Source of the DNA: Peromyscus leucopus
Lineage: Eukaryota > Chordata > Mammalia > Rodentia > Cricetidae
DNA length: 64,000 bases
Direction of reading: 5' to 3'
Assembly: GCF_004664715.2 (NCBI RefSeq)
Contig: NC_051071.1
Coordinates: 1,202,001-1,266,000 of the forward strand
How positions within the stretch are numbered: the stretch's first letter is position 1; each line of letters opens with the position of its first letter. Below are positions 11,106-22,150 of this stretch, piece after piece. A model generated the notes under the pieces. That model ran no database searches. It saw only the letters and a program-made list of their open reading frames with translations, and had not been told where the DNA came from. Position numbers and translations under genes: made by a program.

Positions 11106-11659
11106 TGGACGGCTTCACCTTTCTGACTCTACCCTCATCACGGTCACCCCTGCTATAAACAGGAAGTCCTCACCCCTGCCCCAGGAAGCCACCCTCTCCT
11201 ACCCCTGCTGTGATGCTGATGGCCTGGAGGAACCCGTCAGAGGCCTCCCATGCAGGGTGAACACCCAGCTGTGAGCCAAAGCAGTTGCAGAGGGAAGGGT
11301 AGAGGGGACCGCCACTAGTCAGGCCAATGACTTATCCATAGCTTGGGGTGGGGGTTGGGTATTCTCAGTCTGGGATCTCTGTGACTGGTTCCCAATGGTG
11401 CAGTTGGGACATGAGTGGCTCTGGACTTCTCGGGAGCGGGGAGGGGCCTGGGTTATTGGCCACCACCTACGAGGGGTATTTGGACTTCATAGCACTCCTG
11501 TCCATGGCTCTGTTCTCTCACCGGGACTCCAGCCACCCTGGTACTAAGTAGTCCCGGGTGTGCTTAAAATTAGGAGAACAAACCCCACTGGGCGAGCTCT
11601 GGGGAAGGCCTGAGGGGTACGGAATGACTGTGGCATGGGCCACAGCAAGAGCTCCACCC

Positions 11660-11757
11660 TAGTGAGCAGATCCTTTTTCTGCTAAGCCTCAGTTTTTCAA
11701 TCTGTAGACTGGGAGGATCATGCCTGCCTCATAGGGATGTTGAGACAATTCTAGATG
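11660..11757 (-). mobile_element. MIR SINE remnant, antisense
   Basis: GCCTCAGTTTTTCAATCTG followed by GACTGGGAGGATCATGCCTG and CTCATAGGGATGTTGAGA is the reverse-oriented MIR core and tail pattern. Confidence 0.7.
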
Positions 11758-11759
11758 TC

Positions 11760-14700
11760 CTCAAGTTCCTTCCCTTAGAGACCAGCACCCATTGACCTAC
11801 CCAGATCAGCAAAACCTATCTTGGGAATCAGTAGGGTCTCTGGGGAATCTGCCCAAGCAAGTGTTATATAAACCAGCTTTCTCCAAATGATGTTTGCTGT
11901 TCTTATTCTAATGGAAGAATGTGGTCCCCAGGGCTGCAAAATCCCTTCCTCACAGCCTCCCATGGGTGTTCCTCCAGTGGGAAGCTTCCCTTGGGGGCAC
12001 CAGTCTGTCTCAGGTACCCACTGCCTGCCTCTCGAATGTGTCGTCTGCAGTAGCTCCTGAGTCCCTCATTGACAGCCCGTGGGTGTGACGTCACCAAGGC
12101 CCCAAGCCCAGCACCAGCCTGCATGTACCTGATGCCCGAACATCTGTGATGGACACATGAGTTCCTGTGCAGAGGTCACCATTGCCTGGGTGGGCATGGG
12201 ACTAGCTTGGCCTGGCTGCCCAATCCTTTAGGAGTAGGTTCTCTCCTGAGGGCCACACCTGGGTTCTTATGCAACTGTTGTGAGCTGAGCCATCATCCTG
12301 GAACATGGGCATTCCTTGTCAGAATTGTTGGCTGGGTTTGCCTGGGCCCCACTGATCAGCCCTTAGCAAGATAAGGGAGCGGGAGGCATTGAACAAACTA
12401 CCTTCTGGGTGGCCCGTGCACAGATGTAGCCTTGTGGATGAAGCTAAAAGCCAGATCCCAAAGCAGGGCCTGAGGTCGTCGTAGTCACCACTCAAAGCTC
12501 ATTCATCTCCCCAGGAGCTCTGAGCCAGAGCAGAGTGGAGGCCCCTCCTCTGTCCTCGCTGTGGTCCCGAGGGACACTTGCTAACAGTTGTGTGTGACAT
12601 CTCATAGCTTTCTTGACCTGCCATTTCCATAGAGAGGTCACCAGTCACATAGGCCTGGCCTGCCAGAGGCCAGGAGGTGGGAAGTGCCATGTCCTCTCTT
12701 GATCTCTGAGCACATTCCACCGCCTCCAGTCCAGAGCTAGAGTTGGGGACAGGCAGGGTGGTGTCTCTCCTAATCCCTTCCTTTGACTCTCACACATCCC
12801 CCAGGCCTGGAGCCAGCTGCTTCCTCAGATCACTGATCAAATGTGTCCCCGCACACCCGTGGTCCACAGGAGCCTGTCTTGGAACACACCTGGCAGGAAC
12901 CCCACAGTCCACTGACAACTGTGGCTGGCAGGGCACGGGTTTCCTATGCCCAGTTGTGGGGACTCCACCTGACCCACAGTCTTGAATCTTTACTCTTCCT
13001 GCACCTCATGGAGGAACAAGAGGAGAGAGAGGGGGGAGCCCACACTGGGGGTGACAGAAACAGCTTCCATCAGACCCACAAATTCACCTAGTGGCCAGGA
13101 ATGGCGGCTCAGCAGAGGGACAAGGACCAACTGGACAGCCTTGTATGCTGCTCGCTTCCGAAGGGACCTCGAGAAGAGCAGCTGTCCTCTCCACGGCTGA
13201 AAGTGGTACAGATCCTTCCCTCGGGGGTGGGAAGCAGGACATTAAGCATGCAGTGACTGGAGGTGGGGACCATGGGGCCCTGATTAAGATGGGGCCAGGG
13301 ACTCCGGCAGGCTGCCCAGGTGGACAGATGTCAGAAACTTCTACCACACAGGCCACGGGAATCCATCAGGTGCCACCACCAAACATAGATCCAGACAAGT
13401 TGGATCTCTGTCAGAGTCCATGGCCTCCAAATCCCTTGTAGGATCAGGGTTTGGCAACTGGCTCATTCGCTAAAAACATTCTTCAAAATGGTAGGTCAGT
13501 AGCAAATGTGGGCCTGATGGAGATGGGTGTCCCATGTCACAACCCTGCCCAAGAAGGATGTCCTTGTGAGAATGCTGAACCACTGCTGACCCCTCCAGTG
13601 CCCTCCAGTGGAGCTGGGATCTCAGGGCTTTACATGCATCTGTGCTGAAGGCTCCACAAAGCAAGTCTGAAATCCTCTGCTGGCCAGAGCAAACATGCCT
13701 ACAGGTTGGGCTGGGCCCCTCCACCAGCTGTGAAGGAAGGGGCAAGGCCTAGGCATCTCATCACCCACATGCAGCCGGGAAGCCTTGCTGCTGCTTATGA
13801 AGCCTCCACCAAACTGGAAGGGACTAGACACCCTTGGGCTTCTGACCTGGGAGGGTGACACACAACTTAAGCCATTTGTTTAGGACAGCAGGAATAGTTT
13901 CAGAAGACAAGGGAAAGTCACAGTGCTTCCAAACCAGTTTCTCAGGCTGGCAATCCCTAGGCCACAAGGGAAGAAAGCCCCAAGAAGGGCAGGAAGAGAG
14001 AGTGACAGATTTTTGTAGGCAGGATTCTCTGGGACCTGGATCAAGTGATCCCATCCCAGGAGCGAAGTCACTTAGGACATTGCCCAAGACCACCCAGCCA
14101 CCCAGGCCAGCCCTGTGGGACTCTGGAGACTGTGGTCATTTCACAGTGATTTAGGGAACATAGCAATCCTAAAAACCTGCTGGCTGCCAAGTTGGCTGAA
14201 TGTAGGGCTGGCATCTGAAGGGATGAAGCAAGCCCAGGGAGGGGCCCATGCAGCCCTGGAATCCAGAAACCACACCTGAACCAGTACATCTGGATTTCCT
14301 GGTTGCCTGAGTTGGGCCCAAGGGTAGCAGAAGGTTCTTGAAGATCAGAGATCTATTCTGCCTCCACACAGGACTGCACCCATGCCAGATTCCCTGAAGT
14401 GTCTACAGAGATCTCATGGCCTTGATTCCTTCAAAGCTAGATTACAGTATTGGTCTATACATACCAGCTGGGTGACCCTCCACAGGGAACCCATTCACAG
14501 GGACAGTATGGCAGGAGAGCTTACAGGATCTTTATTGCAGACTGCCTCTCCTGGTGTCTGTACATGACACAGCTATGTCCCTTGCTCTGCTGACTTCTGT
14601 TGAGACTCTCCTAGAGAAAGCCATGCCAGTACAGGGTTCTGTGTGAGCTGCTGCAGGCACCCCCATGCTGGGGGGGGTGAATGCTGCCAGAGACCCCCCA

Positions 14701-15670
14701 CTCCTGCCACCAGGAGTGATGAAATCAACACAGCAAGAGACTTAAAGCAAGCCACTACATCTTTCCTCACGGCCCCCTCCTCCCTCAGCACAGAGGACTG
14801 TGTACATCCAGGTTCCATGGCTCTGAGATCAGGATTAGCATCCAGGAAGGGCTGACAGAGGCATGAACCCAACAGAAGTCAGAGGACATGTCTGGGGTCA
14901 ATGGACTCCCAGGGTCAGGTGAGTGAGTCAGAGGTAGAGCCCTGTAAGCCTTCCTGTCCGGAGACACCCCCACTTCTTGGGGCTTTCTTCAGGGGGTGGG
15001 GGACCAGAGACTCAGAACTAACAGAATATTCTAAAACCAGGCACCCAGAAACAGCCGAGTTGCTACTTCCCAGCCCAGGACCTCAGTGTCCAGCACCAGC
15101 CACTTATGCATGGCCGAGGAACACATGAGGGGTGGGGAGGGTGACAAGCCAGGAGGCCAGCGGTCCCGGGGAAAGCTGGAAATGTTCCATTTGCTCTGTG
15201 GGGCCCACCATGCCCTCTCAGGCCACTACCCAGAGGTCTAGAAGCTCCTATGAAATTTCAGGACTCCGGAGCCCTAAACAGCAGAGGACCACTGCGGTCA
15301 CACGGCTGTGGGGGAGAGAATTACGGCGACACCTCTAACCCACTCTGCACCCAGGGTCATGGCTGACAGCTGGAAGCTGGCCTGGTAGGGAATTCAGTGT
15401 TGACATCAGCCAATGCTACACACTGTGGGAGGGGAAGGCCTGCTTTTCCTGGCCCTCTGGCCCTCATACGCTCAGAAGACCCTACTGTTCCCAAGAGCCT
15501 GAGACATGAGGAGCCACAGAAAGTGCCATAGGACGCCCAGGCTTCCTGAGTGTTGTCCCAAGTCAGGCGCTGAGTGAGGGTGAGGGATGGGCCATCCGAA
15601 CAAAACAGCCCAGGCCAGCATCTTAGGTTGAAGGAAGTGTCCCATTGCTCTGCTTCCCACCAGTGAGTGT
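11760..15670. other. Intronic sequence, nothing assignable
   Basis: About 3.9 kb of mixed unique sequence. Open frames are short, overlap on both strands and show no domain or splice pattern. No young repeat is apparent. Confidence 0.5.
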
Positions 15671-15678
15671 GCGTGAGT

Positions 15679-15703
15679 GGGGCGGGGTGGGGTGGGGTGG
15701 TGG
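15679..15703 (+). other. Strict G-quadruplex motif
   Basis: Four G4 runs separated by single bases (GGGGCGGGGTGGGGTGGGG) followed by TGG. Short single-base loops favour a very stable quadruplex on the + strand. Confidence 0.75.
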
Positions 15704-15904
15704 TTAGGACGTGGGGCTTTCTATGCACCTAGGAAGCCTGGCACTGTCTCACGGGCTATACTGGGCCAGCAGCCCTCAAAGCACAGCGGGTGGGGATGGG
15801 GGCAATGGGGCCTGGGGGTGAGGAGGTGGAGGGATGGGTACATGACTGCAGCAGAGGTCGACGACGTTCACTCAAGCCTGCCGCTTGGCGTGCGCGGCAG
15901 ATGA

Positions 15905-16020
15905 GCCCCATACAAAGAAATAATGCCAACGGCGGCATTTGAAAAGGAAAATGACATTAGAATAATGTCAAAATAATATGAAGATCTTAAGCATTGTATG
16001 TAAATCCCAGGAGACTGCGA
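15905..16020. promoter_or_regulatory. AT-rich block, candidate conserved non-coding element
   Basis: A non-repetitive AT-rich block in GC-rich surroundings, with GACATTAGAATAATGTC, an almost perfect inverted repeat (GACATTA / TAATGTC). No repeat family was recognised. Conservation cannot be assessed here. Confidence 0.25.
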
Positions 16021-16158
16021 GAGATTCAGCAGAGAGAAAACAGCATGGGTGACAGCATCTCAGGCAGAGTCTGCAGGCAGCTCTGGGGAGGCCTTTCTGC
16101 TGGGAGCGGGCATGCCAAGGTGAGAGGGCTCAGAACAGAGCTGAGCTCGTGCACAGAC

Positions 16159-16192
16159 GGGGAGTGGAGGGGCAGGGTGGGGGGTGGGGTGG
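16159..16192 (+). other. Second G-quadruplex motif
   Basis: GGGG, GGGG, GGG, GGGGGG and GGGG runs with short loops lie within 34 bp on the same strand as the motif 0.5 kb upstream. Confidence 0.65.
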
Positions 16193-17029
16193 CTAGAGCG
16201 AGAGAGGAGCTGACTTTGGATGACTAGCTGGGGGCAGGAGGTTGAGGGTCCTAGGGAGCGTGTCCCAGGGCCGCATGGACCTCTGAGTCAGGGGCTAGTT
16301 CCAAGCTGGGCAGGATGAAGGGCTCTCCTGATTTTTGGAATTTGGCCTTAAGAGCAAGGTGGGAGCATAGGGCTCTTGTCGTGGCTAGGGCAGGTGTCCA
16401 CGTGGAAGTTGCCGGGGCTGGACAGAAAAGTCCAAGTTCCAGAACAGGGAGTCGCTGGCACAGGCTGATGACTGAGATGTAGGACATATGGGAGTCTGAG
16501 CACATCACAGAGGCACTGTGATCCATCCCCAGCTGTGACATGTGGGACCCTGCAGAAAAAACGGTTACTGCTCTGTCCCAGTGCAGATGGGAATTCTGAG
16601 CACCAGTGGATGAAGACTCCCACAACCCCAAAGCCAACCCACAGGGCACCCTGCTTTGCATGTGAGTGAGGAGGTCAAGGAGGAGAAAAAGGACAGGAGG
16701 GATAGGACAGAGCAGTTGTCTCCACAGAGGTGACGGGAACGTGGTGACAGGAAATGGTGGCAGAGGTTCTGTACTTGGGGGCTAGGACTGTGGCTATCAT
16801 TTGCTACCCCCAGCACCTGGTGGAGAGCAATGTCAGACCTGTCATTTTGGAGGTACACACCACCACATAGAGAGATCCACAAGAGTTGGAAACCTGGTCC
16901 CACTGTCCCATCACTGTAAGGAACAGGTGTTTCTCAAAGAATCAATGATGTCAGAATCATCCGAAGCCAGGCAGTGGCCTACCCATTCTACATCCAGTAC
17001 CTGGACCCCAAATCAAAGCCATACATTCA

Positions 17030-17145
17030 TCCCCATCCCATTGACATGGGCTCAGAGACAACTAGCAGCTTTCCCAAGACCATATAAGAAGTAGAGTCAA
17101 GACTTGAACTCAGATCTTCAATCTGAAAGCCTGGGCTCTGGCTAC
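17030..17145 (+). mobile_element. MIR SINE remnant
   Basis: ACATGGGCTCAGAGACAACT, then CTTTCCCAAGACCATATAAG and a GAACTCAGATCTTC stretch follow the MIR pattern (GAGG-CTCAGAGA, GCCCAAGGTCACACA, GAACCCAGGTCTTC). Confidence 0.55.
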
Positions 17146-17659
17146 CTGGAGAAGATGGAGAAGCTGTGGGTGGACTCCCTGGAACAGGTGGGATATACTA
17201 GGGAGTTGGTACGGGGTGAGACCGTTCCCCCTGATCCCACAAAGCCTGCTTTCCACAGGCCTCCAGCCAGCAGTCCCGCTGGGGACCCAAGTAGAATTTT
17301 AAATCACATACACCATGGGTGAGGAAGGCGCTGAGCAGCGCAGCCTGCATGTGTAAGAGAGAACCAGGAAGGAGGCCAGAGAAGACTCCTCCACAAAGGG
17401 AAACAAAGCCAAACAGAAGTGATGGCGGCCATCTGCTGGTGAAACATTTCAAAGCGCAGGTAGCCCCCCTGCTGTCCTCGGGATGGTGGGCGGCAGGGAC
17501 AGCGGGTGGCTCAGTGCCAAGCCTGTGAACTACTTAAGCTTCATGTGGCATCACACATACCACACAGGCCTGGCAGGTGGCGAGTTCTGAATTCCAACAC
17601 CCTCCCCGGGGTGCCGCTGCTGTGAATGTAGCTGGGGAGCGGGTGGGTTCTAAGCTACC

Positions 17660-17897
17660 GGGCTTGGCTGGGAGTGCTCCCATCCCAACTGCTCTCCACA
17701 AGCCTTGGTCTTTTGACTCCACTGAGGAAGAGCTTGCTGTGCTGGGCTGGGAGTGCTCCCATCCCAACTGCTCTCCACAAGCCTTGGTCTTTTGACTCCA
17801 CTGAGGAAGAGCTTGCTGGGCTGGGCTGGGAGTGCTCCCATCTCAACTGCTCCCCACAAGCCTTGGTCTTTTGATTCCACTGAGGAGGGGCTTGCTG
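17660..17897 (+). repeat. 79-bp minisatellite, three tandem copies
   Basis: The marker GGAGTGCTCC starts at 17671, 17750 and 17829, giving an exact 79-bp period. Copies one and two are nearly identical and copy three differs at several bases. Because 79 is not a multiple of three, the overlapping open frames drift between frames and do not represent a repeat protein. Confidence 0.93.
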
Positions 17898-18229
17898 CAC
17901 TTCTCTGTCGGGAAGCAGACCCTTGCCCTGAACTCAGGGCTTTTCTTCGCTGTGAGTTACTTTGTAAAGCATGCAGAAGTGGCGCTGTGCAAGTTCTGAG
18001 CCTGCCTCCTTCCTGATCCCTGGTCCAGGGCTGTGTGTGAGCCCAGGCTAACCCGAGAGAGGATGAGAGTCACATCGATCATCCCACGCCGCAGCAAGCT
18101 CAGGGCTGAAGGCAGCAGGCTGCTGACACAGAGTCGAGGCATGATAGCTGATACCCATGTTCAACTCAGCAGGATCTAGAGTCGCCGCCAGCAGACCCAA
18201 TTCCACGCATGTTTGTGAAGCAGTTTCCA

Positions 18230-18332
18230 GAAAGGTTTAACTAAAAGGGAAGACCCATCTTGGAGATGGGTAACACCGTTCTACGGACTGTGGTGCTGGA
18301 CATAATAAGAAAGGAGAGTGAGCCGAATACCA

Positions 18333-18388
<56 letters not shown>

Positions 18389-18548
18389 TTTCTGACTGTG
18401 GATGCGATGTGACCAGCTGCCTCATGTGCCTGTCACAACTCTTCCACTTTAAGGGACTGTATCCCAGGGCTATAAGTCAAAACCAGGCCCTTCCTTAGGT
18501 TGCCTTTGTCTAGCATTTTGTCACAGCATCAAGGAAAGTCACTAAAGA
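18230..18548 (+). mobile_element. MTD-like MaLR solo LTR with internal (CT)n
   Basis: The order GGGAAGACCC, AGGAGAGTGAGCCGA, CTTTCTGACTGTGGATGCGA, TGTGACCAGCTGCCTC, then AGGTTGCCTTTGTC and a TTTTGTCACAGCA end matches MT-type MaLR LTRs. Related copies are at 32516 and 44494. The CT microsatellite at 18335-18386 expanded at the CTCTCTCTGC position of the LTR. No internal retroviral sequence is attached. Confidence 0.8.
18335..18386. repeat. (CT)n microsatellite
   Basis: Fifty-two bases of pure CT inside the MTD-like LTR, at the site where sister LTRs carry only a short CTCTCTCTGC stretch. Confidence 0.97.
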
Positions 18549-18736
18549 AGGCGCTCGGGTCCAGAGGTCACTGTCCTCAAGCAGCATTTATAGAGCCATG
18601 AATATGACTGTTCCTTACTCCGCCAAGCCTCCCTTCAGCCAGGGGACAGCCACACCAGGAATACTCTCCCTGGGAGAGATCCACCCCTGCGCTCAAAGAT
18701 CAGGGGCTATAGAAATTCACACAACCCGGGAGACCA

Positions 18737-18815
18737 TGCTAGAGCCTGAGAGAGCAGCGGCAGAAGCTAGAGCCTCACACACGTGCTAGAGCCTGAGAGA
18801 GCAGCGGCAGAAGCT
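18737..18815 (+). repeat. 47-bp tandem duplication (two copies)
   Basis: The 32-base stretch that begins TGCTAGAGCCTGAGAGAGCA occurs at 18737 and again at 18784, a 47-bp period. The second copy stops after the shared 32 bases. Confidence 0.9.
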
Positions 18816-19074
18816 CCAATTGACGCTGAGTCAGGCAAGGCCTGGCCATCCTTGTCCAGTCTCAACACGGGGTGGGCGGGGGGTTACTGTGGGTCTCGGA
18901 GGCCACCCAGGCCTTAGCACCTCCATCGCCTAGCAATGCTCCGAGTTGCCTGGACACCTTCCCCATAAGGGAACACTGCTTAGTAGAATAACCACCCCAG
19001 GATTGAGTCCCAGCCAAGATGCAGGGTGATGCATGCAGGACCGGGTGCCGCAGCTCTTCACATTACGCATCTTC

Positions 19075-19460
19075 ACCTTAGTGAGAATTGGAAATGACTC
19101 AGATGTCTAAAACCGAGAACTTGGTTAAATAAATAATACCTTCTTTAGATCAGGGTGTATTATACGGCCATTAAAAATAGCGGCTGTGAAAACAGTCGGT
19201 GCATAAGAAAATGTTTAATACATAATTCCTTTGGGATTCGACAGTTATAAAACATGTATATATTTGCATCTTTAAAAGCTTGGAGAGAATATTCATCTCA
19301 GATATTAATAGTTTTAATCTCATGGGGTGGGACTAACACAGGGATTGCTTTTACGCCTCATCTATTTTATAGTTTTCAGAAGTTCTGTGGTGATTATGAG
19401 TTATATTTAGCAGGAATTTTTTTGATGGAGAATTTTCTAGAGAGAAATCTGTCAACACCC
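19075..19460 (+). mobile_element. Ancient L1 (L1M-type) 3' fragment
   Basis: GGTTAAATAAATAATACCTT, GTATTATACGGCCATTAAAA and AAGAAAATGTTTAATA mirror the 3' region of old L1 elements (NGGTTAAATAAATTATGG, AATACTATGCAGCCATTAAA). The block is AT-rich and diverged, with no intact frame. Confidence 0.55.
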
Positions 19461-20675
19461 ACCTCCTAGGACCTCCTAAATGATAATAACATTATCTAGT
19501 GTCCTGTGTGAAGGAGCAGAGAGGCTGGGTGCTGAAGGCTAGAGAGACACCTTATGGGCATTGTTCAGCTCAGCAAGACCCCAGACTCACTTCTGGTCTG
19601 AGATTCTGTGAGAGCAGAGAACACAGGAAGACCAGATCCTAGGAGGCACAGGACCAGAACATTGGGACATGTGACGGGCTGTCACCCCTGTCCTGGGAGA
19701 TCTGGAGGAGGCACCTGACACTCAGAGTGGGATATGAGACTGGGAAGGTTTCTGGGGAAGAAACAGAGGTTGCAGGGAGACCCCAACCCCTGGGTCTCCT
19801 GGCAGGCAATGACGACCCCAGAGGGGAGGTCTTAATGCCCATGGAGGGCTCTGGCTCAACACAGACCACCAGGACCTCTCCACCAGTACTGTCTTCTTTT
19901 GTCAAAAGAGCATCCAAGATAGTCATTGTCACCTAGACCTAAAAGGAGGCGGGGCAAATCTGCCTGAGTCAATTGCCATCACAGTAGGAGAGAAGCCAGG
20001 GCCCCTGCAACTCTAGGAAGGCAACTCCAGGCAAACAATGGCTGCTGAGGCATGCTTTTGACCTGCAGGTCAGCTTCTCCTGGAAGCTCTTTCAGTGTGT
20101 GGGATGGGCATGCCACAGAGTGATCATCACTCTAGGGTGGCCATTTTGGTCCACCAGAGCTGAGTCAAATATTGGGATTCTGGAAGGTGAGGAGGGATGG
20201 ACGAAAGACAGGCAGCCTGAAGGCCAGGATGAAGTCTGTGAAAAGGAGTGTCAGGTCAGGTCCTACTAAGAGGCTTCCCTACAGGTTTGGCTAGAAGAGG
20301 ACAGCACAATGTGGCCATTACCTTCCATGGTCAGTGCTGGCCCCAGCACTTCTCTGGGATGTAGTTTAAGCTAACTGAAGAAGTGGTAGTTGCATAGACT
20401 TGACAGAAGTTTGCAGAAGGGCCATCAGGGAGGGTGAAGAGGAACTGGACTGGGCACTACACAAGCAGAGCAATCCTGGGAGAGAAGACCATCTTCTTCC
20501 AGGAAGCCTTTGATGGTGGCCACCTTCTCCAGCAGAGTGGCATGTCTAGAGCTTCCTTGATTTTCAAGTCTCATGTCACTGAGGACTGTATCATGCTGTC
20601 ATGGGTGGTTTCTTCATCTACAGACTCTACACTTAGAGTCTTGGGTGCTACTTATGGTTTACTGTAACTGAAAGT

Positions 20676-21384
20676 CTAGATGAGTAGATGACAGATGAAT
20701 GGATGAATGATGAATGGATAGGTGGCTGGCTGGGTGAATGATGGATGGATTCATAGATAGATAGCTGTATGTATATATGTATGTATGTACGTATACATGA
20801 TGAACGAAAAATGATGAATAGATTAGATTAATGATGGGATGAGTAGATGGATGGTAGATGATGAAGGATGGATGAATGATGAATGGAATGGATGATGGGT
20901 GGATGGATGTTGGATGGGTTGGTAGATATTGAGTGATAAACAAATAAGTGGGTAGATGGATAGGTATGTATAGGCAAATGGATCGTTGGATGGACAATGA
21001 ATGGGAAATGCTGAATAGATTAGATTAATGATGTGTGAGTGGTTGGATGCATAAAAGAGGACAAAAGATGAAAGAATGATGAATGGAATGGATGATGGGT
21101 GGATGGATGGTAGATGGAGTGGTAGCTATTGAATGATGAATGGATAGATGAGTAGATGGATGGTTGGATGGATGATAAATGGATAATAATAGACAGATTA
21201 ATGATGGGTGGGTGGGTGGCAGATTAATGCATGATGGATGAAATGGATGATGGGAATAGGTAGGTGATGGAGTGATAGATGGATATTTGATGATAATGGG
21301 TGGATGAATAGACAGATGAATAGATGGATGATGAATGAGTGAATGGACACGTGAGTTGATAAAGAGTGAATAAGGAGTTGATAC
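20676..21384. repeat. Degenerate TGGA/TGAA array, left part
   Basis: About 700 bp of TGGATGGA, TGATGAA and TAGATGG units with GTAT interruptions. Together with 21652-21998 it is one array of about 1.3 kb split by an LTR insertion. Confidence 0.93.
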
Positions 21385-21651
21385 TGCCTTAGTAACTTCC
21401 TTGTTGCTGTGATAAAACACCCTTACAAACACAACTTGCTAGAGAAAGGGCATGTTTTGGCTTATGGTTCTGGAGGGACACAGTCTATAATGACGGAGAA
21501 GACATTGCAGCAGACAGGAAAGGAACGGGGCAGTGGCGGGAGACTGTTTGGTCACACTGAATTCGCACTCAGCAAGTAGAGAATTAACAGGAAATGGGGA
21601 CAAGTGCTCAAACGCGCAAGCTAACAGGGGACATCTCACATTCAAACCACA
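21385..21651 (-). mobile_element. ORR1-like MaLR solo LTR (internally deleted)
   Basis: On the + strand it reads TTAGTAACTTCCTTGTTGCT, GATAAAACACCC, a TTTTGGCTTATGGTTC stretch, then ACATCTCACATTCAAACCAC. This is the reverse complement of an ORR1-type LTR. It is shorter than the copies at 34470 and 61300, so the middle is deleted. I see no clear target-site duplication. It interrupts the TGGA array. Confidence 0.75.
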
Positions 21652-21998
21652 GCAGATGGAAGGATGAGTGAGTGGGTGGTTAGATGGCTGAATGGAGAAC
21701 TGTGGGTGAACCAATAGTTTGGTAGAAGGATGCATGAATGATAGACAGCTGTACAAATGGATGGATGGATGGATGGATGGATGGATGGATGGATGGATGG
21801 ATAGATGGATGGATGGAGAGCTGTATGGAAGGATAGATGAGGAAATGGATGGGTGAACGGGGTAGAGAAGTGATGGAGGAGAGATGAATGGAAAAATAAG
21901 AGGGATGGAGAACCAGAGGTGGAGGAAGAGGATAGATGAAAGAAAGGAAGGGAGGAAGCGGGGAGGAGGGAAGGATAAATAGATGGATGGATAAGAGG
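21652..21998. repeat. Degenerate TGGA array, right part
   Basis: Continues the array beyond the LTR with a pure GGAT stretch at about 21760-21800, then GA-rich and TAGATGGA units to 21998. Confidence 0.92.
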
Positions 21999-22091
21999 CT
22001 ACAGGGGACTGGGGACACAGAAGGATGTCTTGAACTTTCACAAATTCTCAGTCACCCAAATCTTATTCTCGATTGCTCTGACCCTCACAGC

Positions 22092-22150
22092 ACAACCCAG
22101 CCTGGACTCCAACTCAGTCTCCTAAGTATGGGGATTACAGGTGTGGACCA
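22092..22150 (-). mobile_element. B1/7SL-type SINE fragment, antisense
   Basis: CCTGGACTCCAACTCAGTCT followed by CCTAAGTATGGGGATTACAG is the reverse-oriented 5' half of a B1/Alu-type SINE. Confidence 0.6.
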
